33,592 nt of DNA from NCBI GenBank assembly GCA_003224145.1, contig QHYN01000219.1, positions 1-33,592 on the forward strand, written 5' to 3'. Positions 8,749 through 17,332 of this stretch are shown here, piece by piece. Position numbers and translations under genes: made by a program. A model generated the notes under the pieces. The model made no database searches. It was not told where the DNA came from and saw only the letters and a program-made list of their open reading frames with translations. The stretch is from Acidobacteriota bacterium (lineage in GTDB: Bacteria; Acidobacteriota; Terriglobia; Acidiferrales; UBA7541). Within the stretch, counting starts at the first letter, position 1. Every line of letters begins with the position of its first letter.

Positions 8749-9248
8749 ATGTCCCCAAAACAACACACCGATCGCCAGTGCCAATACCAGAACGCCCGCG
8801 GCCAGCGCTGCCACATGCTGATCGACGAGCATCGCCACGGCGAACAGCGCCAATCGCCCGCGCTCTGCACCTACCATGCCGACGTCTCAAGACGGCCGTT
8901 ATCGATCCCGAAGCCCTTGCCGCCGACCTTCTCGCCGACATCGACAGCTTCACTACCGCGGATGAGGTCAATCTCTTCCTCGGCAATCTAGTCAAACAGC
9001 TCGCTCGCAAGCGCATCGCCCGTCGTGACGCCATCGCTCTCGCCTATATCTCGCAACTCATTCTCACCAGCCAAACCGCCATGGCGAGGGAAGCGGCAGC
9101 CGAGATGGAAGCCGTGAAACAAGCGGAGCACGTTCGCCTCATCGCCCGCCTTGGCCAAGGGAGCCGCGACCTTGCATCACTCGGCAATCAACAATCAACC
9201 GGCGCCGCACCGGAGCACCGCAATGACGATCCGCAGCGTCCCGCGTAG
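8749..9248 (+). pseudogene. Small Cys/His-motif protein, interrupted by a frameshift
   Basis: The N-terminal part reads MSPKQHTDRQCQYQ, then RGQRCHMLIDEHRHG and LCTYHAD, with a Cys/His pattern (C..C, H..., C..YH) that looks zinc-binding. Close to 8880-8890 the reading frame changes by minus one. The continuation is LKTAVIDPEALAADLLADI followed by a helical region (VNLFLGNLVKQLARKRIARR, then DAIALAYISQLIL) ending at 9248. Together they make one protein of about 165 residues, so either a single base has been lost or the sequence has an error. A related C-terminal region is encoded at the right edge of the window. I recall the family as multi-copy in Acidobacteriota; its function is unknown. Confidence 0.65.
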
Positions 9249-9309
9249 AACGGCTGCCAAGCACCGCATTGCGCCGCCAAGTTCGGTGGGGTACAGTGAA
9301 CCCCAGACC

Positions 9310-11121
9310 ATGAACTACGGCACGCTTCCCTCACGTTTCCTGAATGCTATCGACAATCTGTCGAACCCGCGCGCGCAAATGGTGCGCCGCGACGGCCGCT
9401 GGGAAACCATTGGGTCCCAGGAATTTCTTCGCCGCGTTGCTGGCCTTTCCTCCGCCTTCGTGGAACTTGGCGTAAAGCCAGGCGATCGCGTCGGCCTCTT
9501 CTCCGCGAACCGTCCCGAATGGCACACCGCCGACTTTGCCATCACGGGCGCCGGTGCCGTCACTGTCCCGGTCTACTTCAACGAATCGCTGGACCGCATG
9601 ACCTATATCCTCAAACATTGCGGCGCCAAAGTGCTCTTCGTTGCCGGCAAGCCGCAGCTCGAAAAACTCCTCGCTGTACGTGGCAATCTTCCGGAACTCG
9701 AACAGGTCATTGTCGCCGACGGAGGCACAGAACTCCCCAGCGAATACCTACGCTATGAAACTCTCATCACCAGCGCAGGGGAGAAAGACATCGCCGCCTA
9801 TCGTCAGCGTGCCGCCCAGGTTCTTCCTGGCCAACTCGCTTCCATCATCTACACTTCCGGCACCACGGGCGAGCCCAAGGGCGTCATGCTCACGCACACC
9901 AACTTTTGCTCCAACGTCACCGACGTGGGCCATGAATTCCGAATTGACCCCGCCAAAGACGTCGCGCTTTCCTTTCTCCCTCTCTCCCACGTCTACGGGC
10001 GCGTCATGGACTATATCTATCTTTTCCAAGAGGCCCCTATCGCCTACGTCGAGTCCGTCGATGCGGTTGCTCAGGCGCTCCTGGAAGTCTGCCCCTCCGT
10101 CACTGCGGCCGTCCCGCGCTTCTTCGAGAAAATTTATGTGCGCCTGGTCGAGCAAGGTTCCAAAACCACCGGAATCAAGCGAAAGATCTTCCACTGGGCC
10201 ATGAAAGTTGCCAATCAGTCAGTTCGTTGGCGCGCCAGTGGAGGTCGTGCCAGTCTCGCCGTAAAGCTGCAGTGGCTCGTCGCCAACTGGCTCGTCTACA
10301 AGAAAATTCGCGCGGGCTTGGGTGGACGCCTTCGCCTCGTCTGTTCCGGCGGCGCGCCGCTTTCCAAGGAGCTGGCAGAATTCTTCTGGGCCGTTGGCGT
10401 TCCCATCTATCAGGGCTACGGTTTGACGGAAACTTCACCCATCGTTTCCAACAATTACCCGCAGAATCGTGTGGGAAGTTCCGGCAAACCCATTGCCAAC
10501 GTTCAGGTGCGCATTGCTGAAGATGGAGAGATCCTGGTCAAGGGGCCCTGCGTGATGCAGGGCTACTACAAGAATCCTGAGGCCACGCGCGAAGTCCTCA
10601 CCGAAGACGGCTGGCTCCGTACCGGCGACATCGGCCATCTCGATGCCGATGGCTATCTTTACATTACGGATCGCAAAAAAGATTTGCTGAAAACCGCCGC
10701 GGGCAAATTTGTTGCTCCCCAGCCCATCGAAAACGCCCTGAAGACCAGTCCGTACATCCTGAACGCTATGGTCGTTGGCGATAAGCGAAAGTTCATCGCC
10801 GCGCTTTTGGTTCCCAATGCCGCGACCGTCTCTGCCAAGGCCGCGGATGAGGGAATCACGTTTGCTTCAATCAAGGAGATGGTTGCTCATCCCTGGGTGC
10901 ACTTCCTGATCGATTCGGAAGTGAAGCGCCTCACGGCCCATCTGGCGCAGTATGAAACCATCAAGCGTTTCGCGCTGCTCCCCGAAGATTTCACGGTCGA
11001 CAATGGCAGCCTCACCTTCACTCTCAAACTCAAGCGCCGCATTGTCGAGCAAAAATACCGCGACGTCATCGAATCTCTTTACGCCGACGTCGCCGAGCCC
11101 CGCCCCATCTTCCAGGGGTGA
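9310..11121 (+). CDS. Long-chain fatty acid-CoA ligase (AMP-forming)
   Basis: Activates a long-chain fatty acid to its acyl-CoA through an acyl-adenylate; probably cytosolic or membrane-associated. The 603-residue protein carries the adenylate-forming core motifs in order: YTSGTTGEPKG P-loop-like motif (181-191), GYGLTETSP (369-377), WLRTGD (435-440) and the hinge ITDRKKDLLKTAAGK with the C-terminal lysine (about 466). The long insertion and overall length fit the FadD15/long-chain ACS branch. The frame is open back to 9151, but homology starts at MNYGTLPSRF, so ATG 9310 is chosen, 61 bp after the frameshifted gene. The ribosome site is weak. No beta-oxidation gene adjoins it, so a role in lipid uptake or membrane lipid recycling cannot be separated. 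Confidence 0.92.
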   Translation: MNYGTLPSRFLNAIDNLSNPRAQMVRRDGRWETIGSQEFLRRVAGLSSAFVELGVKPGDRVGLFSANRPEWHTADFAITGAGAVTVPVYFNESLDRMTYILKHCGAKVLFVAGKPQLEKLLAVRGNLPELEQVIVADGGTELPSEYLRYETLITSAGEKDIAAYRQRAAQVLPGQLASIIYTSGTTGEPKGVMLTHTNFCSNVTDVGHEFRIDPAKDVALSFLPLSHVYGRVMDYIYLFQEAPIAYVESVDAVAQALLEVCPSVTAAVPRFFEKIYVRLVEQGSKTTGIKRKIFHWAMKVANQSVRWRASGGRASLAVKLQWLVANWLVYKKIRAGLGGRLRLVCSGGAPLSKELAEFFWAVGVPIYQGYGLTETSPIVSNNYPQNRVGSSGKPIANVQVRIAEDGEILVKGPCVMQGYYKNPEATREVLTEDGWLRTGDIGHLDADGYLYITDRKKDLLKTAAGKFVAPQPIENALKTSPYILNAMVVGDKRKFIAALLVPNAATVSAKAADEGITFASIKEMVAHPWVHFLIDSEVKRLTAHLAQYETIKRFALLPEDFTVDNGSLTFTLKLKRRIVEQKYRDVIESLYADVAEPRPIFQG

Positions 11122-11489
11122 TTGCCGCAGTGTGCCCACATGCGCTGTCACATATTGCAGGAATGGACGCGCGCCGCCTTCCACCTATGCAGGCCGAATT
11201 TTTGGCGACCGCATTCTCGGCCCGACTTGGGCATGGCTCGCTGGACTCCCTGATGCCCTCGATCTGTGGGCGCGGAATTTCTCGAGGCCTGTTCTAGCGT
11301 ACAGTTACAACCGGCGAACCACGCAACTTAGCCGCGAAACATCGAAGCATCCTCTCTTCGTAAACTGGAATCGAAGTAGATAAAGCCCGCCTCAGTTCCC
11401 AGACCCGGTTTTGCCTAGGCTATGGAGAGTTCCCAGGCTCCCGTCGCGCAAATTGGAAGAGGATCGTAATCCGAGTTCGGAGGGAACCA
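11122..11489. other. Intergenic region, 368 bp, nothing recognised
   Basis: No coding frame with family resemblance, no tRNA and no clear promoter. Its end holds the GGAGG ribosome site (11479-11483) of the next gene. Confidence 0.5.
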
Positions 11490-12467
11490 GTGAATTTCAT
11501 TTGCGAAATGGTTGAGGGTAATTTGGTCTCTCGTGCGGTCTACCTAGGAAGCGCCGGACTTCTCTGCGCGCTTCTTTTTTTCGCTCTTTGTTCATCGGTG
11601 TTTGCGCAATCTCCCATTCCTGCGGCCACGAATCCGGCCAACAAGGACGCGGGAGGCTTTACTCCCGGATGGACACTCGGCGCGCGCTTCGAGGGCAGCT
11701 ATAGCAGCGATGCCGGCGTCTACGACCTCGGAACAGCTCTTGGCTACAACTTTTCGCGTCACTTTGGAATCGATGGGGGCGTCCCCTTTTACTTCATCAC
11801 CACGCCGACTTCGATCAAGCAAAGCAATCCTGGCGCGGTTTCCGGAGTAGGCATAGGGAGTTTCTTCACCGATCTGCGCTTGAATTATCCTAACCCTTCC
11901 CTGAATTACAGTTCAGCCATTCATTTGACCGCGCCTACCGCGGACACCAAGAAAGGCTTCAGCGTCGGTCACGCAACTTGGAACTTTACCAACCATTTCG
12001 ACCATGCCTTTGGCGATTGGTCGCCGTTCATTGACGCCGGGGTCGGCAATTCGTTAATGGACACACGATATTTCACGCGCCCCTTCGCGACCTTCGGCTA
12101 CAACGCAGCGTTCGCTGGTGGCCTGGAATACGACAAGGGATCCTTCAGCCTTTCGGCAGGCGCTTACGATATCGCGCCGTGGGGAAACCAAACGGTGATC
12201 AGCCGGGTCTTCCGATGCGGCTCTGCAGCGAAGTGCAGTGCCAACGGAACATCGACGAACCGCAACGGATTCACTAGTTCCAGCGTTACGACTGGTAGCG
12301 CTGCCCTCGTTCGGGACAATGGCTATGAAGCAGGCATCGACTTTAAGCCGGTCTATTATCTCGACTTTGAGTTTGACTATAGCCGCAGCGTTCCTTTGCG
12401 GCTCAACAACTATTCGTTCGGCATCGGCCTCGATCTCAGTTCGCTGGTGCGATCTCGTGCTCACTGA
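11490..12467 (+). CDS. Predicted outer-membrane beta-barrel protein
   Basis: A 325-residue exported protein. Translation starts at GTG 11490, six bases after a strong GGAGG site. The hydrophobic signal segment (about residues 20-36) ends VFAQ. The mature part alternates polar and aromatic residues in strand-like stretches: GWTLGARFEGSYSSDAGVYD, LGTALGYNFSRHFGIDGGV, FTDLRLNYPN, SPFIDAGVGN. It ends with FDYSRSVPLRLNNYSFGIG, a strand pair near the C terminus. This pattern fits a transporter-like or OmpA/W-like barrel, and no soluble enzymatic motif is seen. One Cys pair lies in an extracellular-loop-like insert (RCGSAAKCSANG). It is a single gene, convergent with the M16 peptidase. Family assignment within barrels is uncertain. 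Confidence 0.7.
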   Translation: MNFICEMVEGNLVSRAVYLGSAGLLCALLFFALCSSVFAQSPIPAATNPANKDAGGFTPGWTLGARFEGSYSSDAGVYDLGTALGYNFSRHFGIDGGVPFYFITTPTSIKQSNPGAVSGVGIGSFFTDLRLNYPNPSLNYSSAIHLTAPTADTKKGFSVGHATWNFTNHFDHAFGDWSPFIDAGVGNSLMDTRYFTRPFATFGYNAAFAGGLEYDKGSFSLSAGAYDIAPWGNQTVISRVFRCGSAAKCSANGTSTNRNGFTSSSVTTGSAALVRDNGYEAGIDFKPVYYLDFEFDYSRSVPLRLNNYSFGIGLDLSSLVRSRAH

Positions 12468-12500
12468 TCTCAACGTCCACTCTGAGCTTGAAGTATCCGC

Positions 12501-12543
12501 TGAGATTCTTCGCCCATCCTCATCGGATGGGCTCAGAATGACA
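12501..12543. repeat. GTCATTCTGAGC-type palindromic intergenic repeat (also candidate bidirectional terminator)
   Basis: Read on the minus strand the element begins TGTCATTCTGAGC and ends GCGAAGAATCTCA, the frame of a widely dispersed bacterial intergenic repeat. Here the core is a perfect 8-bp stem, GCCCATCC (12512-12519) with GGATGGGC (12525-12532), loop TCATC. An outer ATTCT/AGAAT stem (12505-12509 with 12535-12539) encloses it. It sits between two convergent genes, where it could also end transcription from both sides. Confidence 0.7.
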
Positions 12544-12595
12544 CTTCTGCGGTGTTGCCTATACCTAATGCAGTGTCACTGCTTAGAAACTTAGA

Positions 12596-15325
12596 TTACA
12601 GTGGTTTTCCGTCCGGGCTCAGGAAGCGGATTTCGCCCAGATTCAGTTCTTTCACTCCCGCCTCGATTTTTGCGCGGTCGCCGACAATCACCCAAATTAG
12701 ATTATCTGGATGAACCACGGTCTTCGCGGCATCCTCCACGTCGGCGATTTTCAGAGCGCGGACTTTGCCTGCGTACGTCTCATAGTAATCGTCCGGCAGT
12801 CCGAATTGCACCAGGTCCAAGATTGATCGTCCCACTTCTTCCTGCGTTTCCCGCGATCCCGGCAGACTTAGCGTTTCGTTGGCTTGAATTCTTGCCAACT
12901 CATCAGCCGTGAGCGGACGCCCTCCCAAGATGCCACGGAACTCTTTATTCATTTCCGCGAGGGATTCCTTGGTTTTGTCGGTTTGCACCGGAGCCAGCGC
13001 GATGAACGGCCGCTGCGCGCGCGCCGCCCACAGCAGGGTCCTCGCTCCGTACGACCAGTGCTTGTCCTCGCGCAAGTTCATGTTCAGCCGCGAACCGAAC
13101 ATTCCGCCCAAGTCGTCGTTCATGGCTTCCATGGCAATTTCTTTGGGGTTGGCTTTCGGCGGCGCGACGCTTCCGGCGATGATGACCGACTGCAACGCGC
13201 CGGGCTTGTCCATCAAATAGACCGTGGATTTCGCCGCCAGCGGAACACTGCCGATATTTTTCTTTGGTATTTGTCCTGCTTTCCAGTTGGCAAACAGTTT
13301 TTCCAGCTTCGGCTTCACCTCGCTTAGGGTCGTATCGCCCACGATCACCAGCGTCGCGTTGTTCGGGTGATACCACGCTTGGTGAAATTTGACGAGGTCC
13401 TCCCTCGTCATCTTCGTCACGCTCTCTGTTGTCCCCGAGCCGGTCAGCGGATTTCCGTAAGCATGTCCCGTTCCGTAAACCAGGGCCGGCAACACGCGCA
13501 GCGCCATTTGTACCGGCGCGTTTTGCTCGCGCTCGATGGCCGCAAGAGTTTGTTTTTGTTGGCGTTTGAAATCGCTCTCCGGGAAGACCGGGTTCTGAAT
13601 CACATCCGCGAACAGGTCGAGCGAAGGATCCAGCTTGGCCTTGAGCGTGGACAATTGCACGACCGACAAATCCAGATTGGAATAAGCGTGCAGCTCCGCG
13701 CCCAGCATCGCCAGTTGATCGTTGATCTGGAGCGCGGTCCTCGTGCTCGTCCCTCCATCAAGCAGGGACGACGTCAGACTGGCCGTACCCGGCGCGGACA
13801 ACTGGTCGGCCGCATACCCAGCGTCGATCGTCATCCAGAAATGTACCAGCGGCACTTCGTGCCGTTCCGACAAAATCACTTTCAAGCCGTTGGAAAGTGC
13901 CGCGCGCTGCAATTTGGGCAGCTTCAAGTCCGGCGGTGTGCCGGTCTCCGGAGGCTTCGAGCGGTCAGCTCCCTTCGACGCCGTCTTGTATTCCGGGAAC
14001 GGATACACTTCCAGCGCGTAAACGCCATCGGAAAGCCAGCGGTTCCCCGCGGCTTTCAGGTCTTCGGCCGTGGCTTCTTGCACGCGCTTCAGCGAAATTT
14101 TGTACGCCGCCGGATCACCCCGGAATACCTGGTTCCGCGCCAGTTGGTCGGACTTTCCGCCGAACCCGCCGATACGCTCGATTCCACGGATAAAATTCGC
14201 CGCATATTCTGTCTTGACGCGCTGCAACTCTTCCGCCGTTGGGCCGTCTTTCAGAAAACGCGCCAGCTCTTCGTCCAACTCTTTTTCCACCTGATGGAGA
14301 TCCTGCCCAGGGCGCGCGGTTACCTGAATGCCGAACTGCCCGCCGATCTCTTTCAGGTCCACGAAGGCGTTCGCGTTCGTGGCAATCTGATCGTCGTACA
14401 CCAGCCGCTTGTAGAATCGCGACGTCTTCCCGGCACTCAACACGTCACTCACGAGGTCCAGGTAATCTGCATCAGCGGTCCCAAACTCTGGAATGTTCCA
14501 AACCTTGTATATGCGCGCCTGCGGCACGCGATCTTGAACCTTCTGCCGGTGCGTCCCCGTCATTTTTGCGATCCACACCTCATGGTGCGCAACGGGCGGC
14601 CCCGCGGGGATATCTCCGAAATATTTTTCCATTTTTTCTTTAGCTGTCTTCAAGTCGATGTCACCGGCCAGCGCGATGACCACATTCGATGGTCCGTAAT
14701 AGGTCTTGAACCATTCCTGCACATCCTTCATCGAAGCCGCATCCAGATCCGCCATCTCCCCGATGGTCGTCCAGGAATACGGATGCCCCGCCGGATAGGT
14801 GTTTTGCGTGAGCAATTGACGCGTGACACCGTACGGCTGGTTTTCTCCTTGCCGTTTTTCGTTTTGTACGACGCCGCGCTGCAAGTCGAGCGTCTTCTGA
14901 TCCAGCGCGCCGAGCAGGTGCCCCATGCGGTCCGATTCCATCCACAGCGTCAGATCCAGTGCAGACGTTGGCACGTCTTCGAAGTAATTGGTGCGGTCGG
15001 GATTCGTCGTGCCGTTCAAGTCGGTTGCGCCGATTCGCTCCATTGCATCAATGTACCGCCCCGGGGCGTGTTCGCTGCCGCCGAACATCAGGTGCTCAAA
15101 GAGGTGCGCGAATCCCGTTTTCCCGGGCTTCTCATTTTTCGAGCCCACGTGATACCACAGATTCACGGCCACGATGGGCGCCTTGTGATCCTCGTGCACG
15201 ATCACCGTCAGCCCGTTATCCAGCACAAATTTTTGAAAAGGAATGTCGATGTCTGCACTCTGCGCGAAAACTCCAGTTGCCAGCAGCGCAAAAACGAGAA
15301 TCATGACTGCGGATCTGAACTTCAT
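12596..15325 (-). CDS. M16-family zinc metallopeptidase, two-domain, exported
   Basis: A 909-residue pitrilysin/insulinase-type protease with a signal peptide (hydrophobic core 6-20, cut near VFAQ), so it should act in the periplasm. The first M16 domain has the inverted zinc motif HLFEH (74-78), with a downstream glutamate in VVQNEKRQ (Glu156) as third ligand. The second half is another M16 unit (begins LSNGLKVILSERHEVPLVHF) whose corresponding position reads APGTASLTSSLLDGG without HxxEH, the usual inactive partner. The pair would close like a clam around peptides. A GGGAGGG ribosome site precedes ATG 15325. It is transcribed alone. Confidence 0.94.
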   Translation of the reverse strand: MKFRSAVMILVFALLATGVFAQSADIDIPFQKFVLDNGLTVIVHEDHKAPIVAVNLWYHVGSKNEKPGKTGFAHLFEHLMFGGSEHAPGRYIDAMERIGATDLNGTTNPDRTNYFEDVPTSALDLTLWMESDRMGHLLGALDQKTLDLQRGVVQNEKRQGENQPYGVTRQLLTQNTYPAGHPYSWTTIGEMADLDAASMKDVQEWFKTYYGPSNVVIALAGDIDLKTAKEKMEKYFGDIPAGPPVAHHEVWIAKMTGTHRQKVQDRVPQARIYKVWNIPEFGTADADYLDLVSDVLSAGKTSRFYKRLVYDDQIATNANAFVDLKEIGGQFGIQVTARPGQDLHQVEKELDEELARFLKDGPTAEELQRVKTEYAANFIRGIERIGGFGGKSDQLARNQVFRGDPAAYKISLKRVQEATAEDLKAAGNRWLSDGVYALEVYPFPEYKTASKGADRSKPPETGTPPDLKLPKLQRAALSNGLKVILSERHEVPLVHFWMTIDAGYAADQLSAPGTASLTSSLLDGGTSTRTALQINDQLAMLGAELHAYSNLDLSVVQLSTLKAKLDPSLDLFADVIQNPVFPESDFKRQQKQTLAAIEREQNAPVQMALRVLPALVYGTGHAYGNPLTGSGTTESVTKMTREDLVKFHQAWYHPNNATLVIVGDTTLSEVKPKLEKLFANWKAGQIPKKNIGSVPLAAKSTVYLMDKPGALQSVIIAGSVAPPKANPKEIAMEAMNDDLGGMFGSRLNMNLREDKHWSYGARTLLWAARAQRPFIALAPVQTDKTKESLAEMNKEFRGILGGRPLTADELARIQANETLSLPGSRETQEEVGRSILDLVQFGLPDDYYETYAGKVRALKIADVEDAAKTVVHPDNLIWVIVGDRAKIEAGVKELNLGEIRFLSPDGKPL

Positions 15326-15668
15326 AGGTAAACCCTCCCTCAGAAATTTGAAGCTAAACTTTGCATGGAATACGCTGGAACTGTTTTGGACAGACCACCA
15401 CCCTTGCTATAGACGTGCGCATTCAACCAAAGTTTCATCCGGAACGGATCTTTATGCTCGGCCACGCTGAGTACGCAAGGCTTCATCTGCGGATCAGCGA
15501 GTCTACTACATCTTGCCGCCCCATCTACTGGCCTCTCGGGCCCGGGGCTGCTTGAAATGCTCTGGCTTGCCGGCTTTTCCCTTCTTGTTGCACCCTATGC
15601 ACTGTTTTCAATTGTTGCAGCATCGAATACACTGGGACCCTGAAGAACAGCCTGGGAGGTTATTCGCC
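15326..15668. other. Divergent intergenic region between the M16 peptidase and dps
   Basis: No gene is seen in these 343 bases. TTGTTGCA is repeated at 15585-15592 and 15612-15619 (27 bases apart) just upstream of dps and might mark operator half-sites or promoter parts. A GGGAGG ribosome site serves dps. Confidence 0.35.
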
Positions 15669-16175
15669 ATGCCCGCAACAGCAGCAAGCACTGTCCGCAC
15701 TTTCAAAAGCAATGTTGGTGTCCCGGAAGCCAATCGTCAAGCGCTGATCGCGCTTCTCAATGCGCGCTTAGCCGACAGCGTGGATCTATACAGCCAGATC
15801 AAGTGGGCCCATTGGAATGTGAAGGGCTCGGATTTCATTCAACTTCATGAACTGTTCGACTCCATCGCGGCTCACGTTTTGGAGCAAACCGACACGATTG
15901 CCGAGCGGGCCGTGACGCTTGGCGGCGTTGCCAATGGAACTGTCCGCGAAGCGGCCGCGAAGAGCGGTCTCAAGGAAGCGGACCTGAGTGCCAGCGATGG
16001 GAAGGCGCAGTTGAAGTGGCTGGTTCACAATGTGGCCCACCATGCGAACGCTTTGCGCGGCGCGGTGAAGCAGGCCGGAGACCTGGAGGATGACATCACT
16101 GTCGATCTCTTCACCGAATTGACGCGCGCGTTGGACAAGGACCTCTGGTTCCTCGAAGCCCATCTGCAGGGCTGA
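15669..16175 (+). CDS. dps: Dps family ferritin-like DNA-protection protein
   Basis: A 168-residue Dps/mini-ferritin that should form dodecamers, oxidise Fe(II) with peroxide and protect DNA during stress. The inter-subunit ferroxidase residues are all present with the exact family spacing: His48, His60, Asp64, Asp75 and Glu79 (WAHWNVKG, then HELFDSIAAHVLEQTDTIAE). The start is ATG 15669 behind a GGGAGG site; the frame is open further upstream, but nothing there matches the family. The N terminus has few lysines, so DNA binding may be weak. Standalone gene; oxidative or stationary-phase control is expected from the family, not shown here. Confidence 0.95.
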   Translation: MPATAASTVRTFKSNVGVPEANRQALIALLNARLADSVDLYSQIKWAHWNVKGSDFIQLHELFDSIAAHVLEQTDTIAERAVTLGGVANGTVREAAAKSGLKEADLSASDGKAQLKWLVHNVAHHANALRGAVKQAGDLEDDITVDLFTELTRALDKDLWFLEAHLQG

Positions 16176-16270
16176 TCTGTACTTGCCCGCCGCCGTTGCA
16201 TCTCTTTGAGGGCGCAGGCGGACTTGGCGTCCTGATTGGTTTTCGTCAGCTTTGCGAAGCTCTCTCCGAT

Positions 16271-16299
16271 TTGTCCTGATCGGGCGATAGGTCTAGAAT
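16271..16299 (+). promoter_or_regulatory. Candidate promoter of thiG
   Basis: TTGTCC (16271-16276), 17-base spacer, TAGAAT (16294-16299). Transcription would begin only about 9 bases before the ATG, within the GAGAGGA ribosome site, so the leader would be almost absent. Moderate match to a housekeeping sigma consensus. Confidence 0.35.
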
Positions 16300-16314
16300 C
16301 GCAGAGAGGATCCC

Positions 16315-17091
16315 ATGTCAGATCAGCTTGTCATTGCAGGCCGCGGATTCCATTCGCGGCTCATCGTTGGAACAGGGAAGTACCGCAGTTTTCAGGAAAT
16401 GGCGCGCGCACACGCCGCATCTGGCGCGGAAATGGTTACCGTCGCCGTTCGGCGCGTCAATCTCACCGACCGAGCGAAGGAATCGCTTCTCGATTACATC
16501 GACCGCGAGAAAATCTTCATTTTGCCGAATACCGCTGCGTGTTACACCGCCGACGAAGCGATCCGCACCGCGTACCTGGCGCGCGAAGTCGGCCTCTCGA
16601 ATTGGATCAAGCTGGAAGTCATCGGCGACCAGCAAACGCTTTTCCCGGACACCGAGCAGCTCATCGCGGCCACCCGCGTGCTCGTCAAGGAAGGCTTCGT
16701 CGTTCTGCCTTACACGAATGACGATCTCATTGCCGCTCGCAAACTCATCGACGCTGGCGCCGCCGCAGTCATGCCGCTTGCCGCGCCCATCGGTTCCGGC
16801 CTCGGCGTACAGAATCCCGCCAATCTCCGCATCCTCCGCGAGCGCATCACGGAGGTCCCGATGATTGTGGACGCCGGTGTTGGCACCGCGTCCGACGCGG
16901 TCGTGGCCATGGAACTTGGCGCCGATGGCGTGCTCATGAACACGGCCATCGCCGAAGCGCAAGACACCGTCCTGATGGCGGAAGCTATGCGCGACGCGGT
17001 CATCGCCGGCCGCAGTGCTTATCTCGCCGGCCGTATGCCCAAGCGCCTTTACGCCTCCGCATCTAGCCCGATGTCCGGCGTGGTCCGGTAA
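16315..17091 (+). CDS. thiG: Thiazole synthase ThiG
   Basis: Builds the thiazole phosphate half of thiamine from 1-deoxy-D-xylulose 5-phosphate, dehydroglycine and ThiS-thiocarboxylate in the cytosol. At 258 residues it has the normal length. Family segments are [11 protein letters not shown] near residue 16, [10 protein letters not shown] with the imine-forming Lys99, [11 protein letters not shown], and the phosphate loop [20 protein letters not shown] followed by [18 protein letters not shown] precedes the ATG. No thiS, thiF, thiH/thiO or thiE is near, and the 139-bp upstream gap is too short for thiS. I see no THI-box riboswitch. Confidence 0.96.
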   Translation: MSDQLVIAGRGFHSRLIVGTGKYRSFQEMARAHAASGAEMVTVAVRRVNLTDRAKESLLDYIDREKIFILPNTAACYTADEAIRTAYLAREVGLSNWIKLEVIGDQQTLFPDTEQLIAATRVLVKEGFVVLPYTNDDLIAARKLIDAGAAAVMPLAAPIGSGLGVQNPANLRILRERITEVPMIVDAGVGTASDAVVAMELGADGVLMNTAIAEAQDTVLMAEAMRDAVIAGRSAYLAGRMPKRLYASASSPMSGVVR

Positions 17092-17332
17092 AACGGCACA
17101 CTCGCTTTCTGAACTGCCACGAGGTGCAGGGCATTCTGCTTGCCCGTTCCTACAGTATTTACGCGGCTAATCAATTCGGAACCACCAGCATACAATTCTC
17201 TCTTCTGGTCGGAGAGTTGGTGTAACTCTAATGGTAGGCAGCCCCGGTGGCTCCGCTGGCGCCGGAGGTTCACATCGAAGAGCCTTTCGTTGGCGCCGGT
17301 TGTTTCTGCTTCCAGGCTGTAAAGGGCTCACT

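Noticed and set aside
13367-15331. A 654-codon open frame on the plus strand opposite the M16 peptidase
   Set aside because: It is antisense to a well-supported gene, is rich in Arg/His/Gln as expected from reverse reading of GC-rich codons, and has no recognisable domain.
16176-16314. TPP riboswitch before thiG
   Set aside because: The CTGAGA and ACCTGAT-type core segments of the THI box are missing, and the space fits only a short leader.
17215-17290. tRNA-like segment (GGTGTAA...AATGGTAGG...GGTTCACATC)
   Set aside because: The D-arm and T-arm do not pair, the T-loop lacks the conserved A58, and no acceptor stem closes the structure.
17215-17332. Possible cyclic di-GMP riboswitch before the MASE1-GGDEF gene
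   Set aside because: The GGTAGGC/CCGG parts are only superficially similar; the conserved core of the GEMM class could not be found.
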